Part shown: positions 30,663 to 35,270 of the stretch, in pieces
Layout of the letters: each line of letters opens with the position of its first letter
Position numbering within the stretch: position 1 is the first letter of the stretch
Origin: JAWVYT01 sp046483065
GTDB lineage: Bacteria; Gemmatimonadota; Gemmatimonadetes; Longimicrobiales; RSA9
Reading direction: 5' to 3'
NCBI GenBank assembly: GCA_046483065.1
Contig: JAWODW010000081.1
Location: 1-35,270, forward strand
Length of the DNA: 35,270 bases
Notes under the pieces: model-generated
Databases searched by the model: none
What the model was told of the DNA's origin: nothing
What the model saw: only the letters and a program-made list of their open reading frames with translations
Translations under genes and position numbers: made by a program

Positions 30663-32462
30663 GTGCGCATCGACCATATCCGCAACTTCTGCATTGTCGC
30701 CCACATCGACCACGGCAAGTCGACGCTGGCCGACCGTCTCCTGGAGTCCACGCATACGCTGGACAAGCGGGAGATGCGCGAGCAGGTGCTGGACTCGAAC
30801 GAGCTGGAGCGGGAGCGGGGGATCACGATCAAGCTCCACGCCATCCGCATGGGCTACAAGGCGCGGGACGGGAAGGCGTACGAGTTCAACCTCATCGACA
30901 CGCCCGGGCACGTGGATTTCACGTACGAGGTGAGCCGGAGTCTGGCGGCGTGCGAGGGGGCGGTGCTGGTGGTGGACGCGGCGCAGGGTGTGCAGGCCCA
31001 GACGCTGTCGAACCTTTTCCTGGCCATGGACGCGGGGCTCGAGATCATCCCCGTCCTGAACAAGATCGACCTGCCCGGTGCGGAGCCCGAGAAGCGGCGC
31101 GAGGAGTTGGTGGACCTGCTGGGGTGCGAGCCGGAGGAGGTGCTTCTGGTGAGCGCCAAGGAGGGCACCGGCGTGGGGTCGCTGCTGGAGCGCATCGTCG
31201 AGCGGGTCCCACCGCCGGAGGGCGATCCGGACGCCCCGCTCCGGGCACTGATCTTCGACTCGTTTTACGACCAGTACCAGGGGGCCGTGCCGAGCATCCG
31301 GGTGGTGGACGGGGTGATCCGGCCGGGGATGAACATCGCCTTCGGCGCCTCGGAGGTGGAGTACGAGGTGGACGAGGTCGGGTTCATGCGCATGGGGCGG
31401 GTCAAGCAGAAGGAGCTCAGGCCGGGGGACGTGGGGTACGTCATTGCCGCCATCAAGCGGGTGAGCGAGACCCGGGTCGGTGATACGGTGCTGGACGTCG
31501 AGAACCGGGCGAAGGAGCTGCTTCCGGGTTACCAGGACGTGAAGCCCATGGTATTCAGTGGGCTCTACCCGACGGACGCCGACGACTACGAGGAGCTGAG
31601 GGACGCGCTGGAGCGGCTGAAGCTGAATGATGCGAGCCTCCACTATGAGCCCGAGACCTCCACGGCCCTCGGGTTCGGGTTCCGGTGCGGGTTCCTGGGG
31701 CTGCTGCACATGGAGATCGTGCAGGAGCGTCTGGAGCGGGAGTTCGACCTGGACCTCATCACCACGGTCCCGAACGTGGAGTACCACGTGGTGAAGACCG
31801 ATGACTCGACGGCGCTGATCGAGAATCCCACCGCCATGCCGGACCGGGGTGACATCGAACGGATCGAGGAGCCGTACGTGAAGGCCCGGATCATGTGCCC
31901 GGCGGAGTACATCGGGAACATCCAGAAGCTGGTCCACGACCGCCGGGGCGAGTACATCCACATGCACTACCTGGACCCGAACCGGGTGGAGTTCCTCTAC
32001 GAGATCCCGCTGGCCGAGGTGGTCCTGGATTTCTATGACAAGCTGAAGAGCGGCACGCGCGGGTACGCGTCGCTGGACTGGGAGCTCACCGAGTACCGAC
32101 CGAACCCGCTGGTCAAACTCGATATGCTCATCAACGGCGACCCCATCGACGCGTTCAGTGTGATCATCCACGAGGACAAGGCCTACGAGTACGGGCGCGA
32201 CATGGCCAGCAAGCTGAAGGAGCTGATCCCGCGTCAGCAGTTCCAGGTGGCGATCCAGGCGGCCATCGGGACCAAGGTCATTGCCCGGACGAACGTACGG
32301 GCGCTGAAGAAGGACGTGACCGCCAAGTGCTACGGCGGCGACATCACGCGGAAGCGGAAGCTGCTGGAGAAGCAGAAGGAGGGGAAGCGGCGGATGAAGC
32401 AGGTCGGCACGGTGGAGATCCCACAGGAGGCGTTCCTGGCGGTGCTCCAGGTCGGGGAATAG
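30663..32462 (+). CDS. lepA: Elongation factor 4 (back-translocating GTPase LepA)
   Basis: The 599-residue protein has full LepA length. It is a ribosome-associated translational GTPase. G1 AHIDHGKST near residue 14, G3 DTPGHVDF, G4 NKIDLPGA, and the LepA-specific C-terminal domain (GTKVIARTNVRALKKDVTAKCYGGDITRKRKLLEKQKEGKRRMK) are all present. GTG 30663 is the start that keeps the conserved MRIDHIRNFCIVAHIDHGK N-terminus. It is the first gene of a tight rightward operon; the next gene starts 7 bp after its stop. Confidence 0.97.
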   Translation: MRIDHIRNFCIVAHIDHGKSTLADRLLESTHTLDKREMREQVLDSNELERERGITIKLHAIRMGYKARDGKAYEFNLIDTPGHVDFTYEVSRSLAACEGAVLVVDAAQGVQAQTLSNLFLAMDAGLEIIPVLNKIDLPGAEPEKRREELVDLLGCEPEEVLLVSAKEGTGVGSLLERIVERVPPPEGDPDAPLRALIFDSFYDQYQGAVPSIRVVDGVIRPGMNIAFGASEVEYEVDEVGFMRMGRVKQKELRPGDVGYVIAAIKRVSETRVGDTVLDVENRAKELLPGYQDVKPMVFSGLYPTDADDYEELRDALERLKLNDASLHYEPETSTALGFGFRCGFLGLLHMEIVQERLEREFDLDLITTVPNVEYHVVKTDDSTALIENPTAMPDRGDIERIEEPYVKARIMCPAEYIGNIQKLVHDRRGEYIHMHYLDPNRVEFLYEIPLAEVVLDFYDKLKSGTRGYASLDWELTEYRPNPLVKLDMLINGDPIDAFSVIIHEDKAYEYGRDMASKLKELIPRQQFQVAIQAAIGTKVIARTNVRALKKDVTAKCYGGDITRKRKLLEKQKEGKRRMKQVGTVEIPQEAFLAVLQVGE

Positions 32463-32469
32463 CCGAGCC

Positions 32470-33339
32470 GTGCAGGCCGCCGTCATCCTCTCCACCTACA
32501 ACCACCCCGAGTGGCTTCGGAAGACGCTCTGGGGCTACGCCCGTCAGAGCCTCCCGGACTTCGAGGTGGTCATCGCCGATGATGGCTCCGGTCCGGAGAC
32601 CCGGGCGGTGGTGGCCGAGGCCCGGGAGAAGTACCCGTCGCTCGAGCTGCGTCACGTCTGGCACCCCGACACGGGCTACCGGAAGTGCGTAATCCTGAAC
32701 CGGGCCGTGGTCGCCACACGAGCGCCCTACCTCATCTTCAGCGACGGTGACTGCATCCCCCGTCGGGACTTCGTGGCCACGCACGTCCGTCTCGCTCGGC
32801 CCGGTGCCTTCCTCTCCGGCGGTGCCGTGCGGCTACCCGGGGACGTGAGTGAATCCATCACCGAGGCGGATGTGGCCACGGGGCGGGCCTTCCGGGTCCG
32901 GTGGCTCCTGGACCGCGGCTTCGACCCCGGCCGGCACCGGCTGCGGTTGCTCGAGGGCGTGGCGTGGCCCACCCTTCTCGACGTGCTGAGCCCTACCGGC
33001 GCCACCTGGAACGGGAACAACGCGTCCACCTGGCGTCAGCTGGTGGTCCGGGTCAACGGCTTCGAGCACGAGATGGGGTACGGCGGCCAGGACCGCGAGT
33101 TCGGGGAGCGACTGCGCAACCTCGGGGTCAAGGGCGTGCTGATCCGGCACCGGGCGGTTACCATCCATCTGGATCACGGTCGGCCGTATCGCACCGAGGA
33201 GTCCGTACGCAGGAACCGTGAGATCCGGGATGACACGGAGCGGACCGGGGTGGTCCGGGCGCGCTGCGGGATCGATCAGCTGGAGCCCGAGGCAGAGGCG
33301 TTCGTCACGCCGGCGCCCGGGATGAAAGGAGCAGAATGA
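32470..33339 (+). CDS. Family 2 glycosyltransferase (GT-A fold)
   Basis: The 289-residue cytosolic protein has the GT2 start AVILSTYNHPEWLRKTL, the nucleotide-binding IADDGSG, the metal-binding SDGDCI (DxD-like), and the GYGGQDREFGERL motif. The last resembles the WGGEDxE acceptor/catalytic motif of chondroitin-polymerase and galactosyltransferase-type GT2 enzymes. It would transfer a sugar from a nucleotide donor to a glycan or lipid acceptor; donor and acceptor are not readable. GTG at 32470 follows lepA by 7 bp. The stop overlaps the ROK kinase start (ATGA). No membrane helix is seen. Confidence 0.88.
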   Translation: MQAAVILSTYNHPEWLRKTLWGYARQSLPDFEVVIADDGSGPETRAVVAEAREKYPSLELRHVWHPDTGYRKCVILNRAVVATRAPYLIFSDGDCIPRRDFVATHVRLARPGAFLSGGAVRLPGDVSESITEADVATGRAFRVRWLLDRGFDPGRHRLRLLEGVAWPTLLDVLSPTGATWNGNNASTWRQLVVRVNGFEHEMGYGGQDREFGERLRNLGVKGVLIRHRAVTIHLDHGRPYRTEESVRRNREIRDDTERTGVVRARCGIDQLEPEAEAFVTPAPGMKGAE

Positions 33340-34343
33340 GCGACGGATCCGGAAAACGCTGGGTCGTGGGAGTGGACCTGGGCGGGACCAACATCTCCGT
33401 GGGTGTGCTGCCGCTGGACGGCGGCGACGGCGAGGTGCTGGCGATGGAGACCAAGTCCACCGAGGCGCACAAAGGTGCGAAGTACGTGGTGGACAAGATC
33501 GTGGCCATGGTGAACGAAGCGATTCGGACGGTGGCCTCCGAGAACGGCAGGACGAAGGAGGACTTCGCCGGGATCGGGATCGGCTCCCCCGGCCCGCTGG
33601 ACCGGAAGACCGGGACCATCATCGACACGCCCAACCTGGGCTGGCGCAACTTCCCGCTCCGGGACCTGATCTCCAACGCAGTCGGGCTGCCCGCGGCGCT
33701 GGACAACGACGCTAACTGCGCCACGTATGGCGAGTGGTGGCTCGGGGCGGGGAAGGATGTGACCAGCCTGGTGGGCTTCACCCTGGGGACGGGGATCGGG
33801 GGCGGCATCGTCCTCGGCGGTGAGATCTTCCACGGCGCCAGCGATGCCGCCGGTGAGATCGGCCACATGACCATCGACAGCACGGGTCGGAAGTGCAACT
33901 GTGGCAACTACGGCTGCCTCGAGGCCTACGCGTCCGGGCCGAATATCGCCGCCCGGGCGGTGGAGGGGATCGAGGCCGGCGCCGAGACCGTGCTCCCTGA
34001 CCTGGTGGACGGCGACCTCGATCAGATCACCGCCGCCACCGTGTACGAGGGCGCCGTCCTCGGCGACGCGTACTCCAACGAGGTGATGAAGGAGACGGCC
34101 AAGTTCCTGGGCACAGGGATCGCCAACATCATCAATATCCTGAACCCGGAGATGGTGGTGATCACGGGTGGCGTGACCAAGGCCGGCGATCACCTGTTCG
34201 TGCCGTTGAAGGCGGAGGTCCGACGGCGGGCGTTCAAGAGCGCCCAGGAGGCGTGCCAGATCGTGCCCGCAGAGCTCATGGGCACCGCCGGGGTCATCGG
34301 TGCCATCGCCATGTTCAAGAACGACGTCCTGGGGAACGTTTGA
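33336..34343 (+). CDS. ROK-family sugar kinase (glucokinase-like)
   Basis: The 335-residue protein has the ATP-binding VGVDLGGTNISVGV (about 11-24), GIGIGSPGPLD, the LDNDANCATYGE catalytic region, GTGIGGGIV, and the ROK zinc motif with GEIGHMTI followed by C-x-CGNYGCLE. This is the standard ROK glucokinase layout. It probably phosphorylates glucose or a related hexose in the cytosol. The start overlaps the glycosyltransferase stop by 4 bp, and its stop overlaps the TTG start of the PfkB-like gene, so the set is translationally coupled. Confidence 0.93.
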   Translation: MSDGSGKRWVVGVDLGGTNISVGVLPLDGGDGEVLAMETKSTEAHKGAKYVVDKIVAMVNEAIRTVASENGRTKEDFAGIGIGSPGPLDRKTGTIIDTPNLGWRNFPLRDLISNAVGLPAALDNDANCATYGEWWLGAGKDVTSLVGFTLGTGIGGGIVLGGEIFHGASDAAGEIGHMTIDSTGRKCNCGNYGCLEAYASGPNIAARAVEGIEAGAETVLPDLVDGDLDQITAATVYEGAVLGDAYSNEVMKETAKFLGTGIANIINILNPEMVVITGGVTKAGDHLFVPLKAEVRRRAFKSAQEACQIVPAELMGTAGVIGAIAMFKNDVLGNV

Positions 34344-34989
34344 TCCTCGGGGTGCTCGGGACCATGGTCTGGGACACCATCGAGCATCCCGACGGCGCCA
34401 TGGTGGAGCGGTGGGGGGGCATCGCTTACTCACTGGCCGCCGGGGCGGCCGCGGCCCCCGACCATTGGGCGATCCGGCCCATCATCCGGGTCGGATCCGA
34501 CCTGGCCGAGGAGGCGTGGGCCTTCCTCGAGTCGGTCCCACACCTCGACCTGCCCGGTGGGGTGGTGGAGGTCGACGAGCCCAACAATCGGGTGCACCTC
34601 CGGTACCGGGACCGTCACCACCGGGACGAGCAGCTCACCGGCGGCGTGTCCGGGTGGGACTGGGCGGAGCTTGCCCCCCGGCTGGAAGGGCTGGACGGAT
34701 TGTACGTGAACATGATCTCCGGGTTCGAGCTCGATGCTGACACGGTGGCACGCGTACGGGACGGCTTCGCCGGGCTCCGCTACGTCGACCTCCACTCGCT
34801 GGTCCTCGATGTAGACGAGGACGGGCTCCGGGTACCCCGGCGGCCCGAGCAGGTGGAGGTGTGGCTGGGCGCGTTCCACGTGGTGCAGCTGAACGAGCGG
34901 GAGCTCGACATCATCGCCGGGCACCACGAGCCGGCGGCGGTGGCGCGTGCGGCGGTCCGTAGCGGCGCCCGGGCGGTGCTCGTCACGTC
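34340..34989 (+). CDS. PfkB/ribokinase-family carbohydrate kinase, truncated at a sequence junction
   Basis: About 216 residues are present, starting at TTG 34340, which overlaps the ROK stop (TTGA). Features of the family N-terminal two thirds are visible: ILGVLGTMVWD, a GG (WGGIAYSLAAGAAA) substrate-binding region, RVGSD, the strand VVEVDEPNNRVHLRY, and later VQLNERELDIIAG and SGARAVLVT. The catalytic GxGD near the C-terminus is missing. The frame runs on to 35056, but after about 34988 the sequence belongs to another gene in another frame. The complete protein would be about 300 residues. Substrate is unknown. Confidence 0.75.
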
Positions 34990-35270
34990 GCCCGCGCGGG
35001 CCAGCACGTCGTGTTCGACCTGCGCAACCAGCTCTTCCGCCACCTGCAGCGGATGAGCCTGAGCTTCTACACCGGCACGCGCTCCGGGGAGATCGTCTCG
35101 CGGCTGAACAACGACATCGACGCGGTGCGGCAGGTCGTCCAGCGGACGCTCGTGACCATCGCGACGAACCTGGCGACGCTGGCGGCGACGGCGACGGCGA
35201 TGCTGTCGATCAACTGGCGGCTGACGCTGCTGGCGGTGGCGGTGGTGCCGCTGTTCTACCTGCCCTCGCG
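34990..35270 (+). CDS. Fragment of an MsbA-type ABC exporter membrane domain, missing its start and end
   Basis: Reading from GCC at 34990, the peptide begins ARAGQHVVFDLRNQLFRHL and continues LSFYTGTRSGEIVSRLNNDID and INWRLTLLAVAVVPLFYLPS. This is the intracellular-loop and third/fourth-helix region of ABC_membrane exporters. It enters abruptly from the kinase sequence with no start codon and runs off the window. Codon use differs slightly (very frequent GCG/ACG/CTG). It is a join at a contig edge or a deletion fusion. Confidence 0.75.

Noticed and set aside
30615..32495. Long minus-strand open frame opposite lepA
   Set aside because: Antisense to a complete lepA; composition dominated by His, Leu, Arg and Val without domain motifs.
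1..35270. tRNA/rRNA genes, CRISPR arrays, insertion sequences, prophage genes
   Set aside because: No cloverleaf-like sequence ending in CCA or with a T-loop GTTCGA context, no regularly spaced repeats, and no transposase, integrase or phage structural motifs were seen on either strand.

Overview
This window is high-GC bacterial DNA (about two-thirds G+C by eye) from a Gram-negative, didermic organism: it encodes SurA-type chaperones, an outer-membrane barrel, lipoproteins and an FtsEX/EnvC-like divisome module. Gene content and a recurring promoter shape (TTGnnn, 16-18 bp, TAnnTT, close to the -7 element known from Bacteroidota) fit the FCB side of the tree. Gemmatimonadota is my best guess, but that is inference. 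There are no tRNA or rRNA genes, CRISPR arrays or insertion sequences.

Layout. 1-188 is a stray fragment of a family-5 solute-binding protein, followed by a low-complexity inverted-repeat spacer. 435-3076 holds a TraR/DksA-type zinc-finger gene and acetyl-CoA synthetase, divergently arranged. 3123-6742 holds egtD (hercynine synthesis) and, divergent from it, a two-gene OpuC/EgtU-type ABC importer. 6785-10311 is the most unusual part: a leftward, apparently Fur-controlled three-gene cluster. It encodes a secreted ApbE flavin transferase fused to an outer-membrane-type beta-barrel, an FMN-binding protein and a four-helix, histidine-containing membrane protein. Together these look like an envelope flavin and electron-transfer (iron-reduction) module.

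10414-14911 runs rightward: a DUF2281-like/DUF1232 pair, guaB with a structured leader, a bacterial eRF1-like (baeRF) protein lacking the GGQ glutamine, and an unknown protein with a LeuA-regulatory-like C-terminus. 14972-16257 (leftward) is moaC plus a membrane-anchored lytic transglycosylase. 16407-24202 (leftward) is one long probable operon: PpiC lipoprotein, SurA-like chaperone, pdxA, ftsE, ftsX, an EnvC-like degenerate LytM protein and holB. This links envelope folding, division-site wall hydrolysis and replication. mfd (leftward) and an M28 peptidase (rightward) diverge at about 27.6 kb. They are followed by a small membrane protein, a PPC-domain lipoprotein, and a tightly packed rightward operon: lepA, GT2 glycosyltransferase, ROK kinase and a PfkB-like kinase.

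The kinase is interrupted at about 34,988, where the sequence switches abruptly to the membrane domain of an MsbA-type ABC exporter in a different frame. Both window ends therefore look like joins or contig-edge chimeras rather than natural gene ends.
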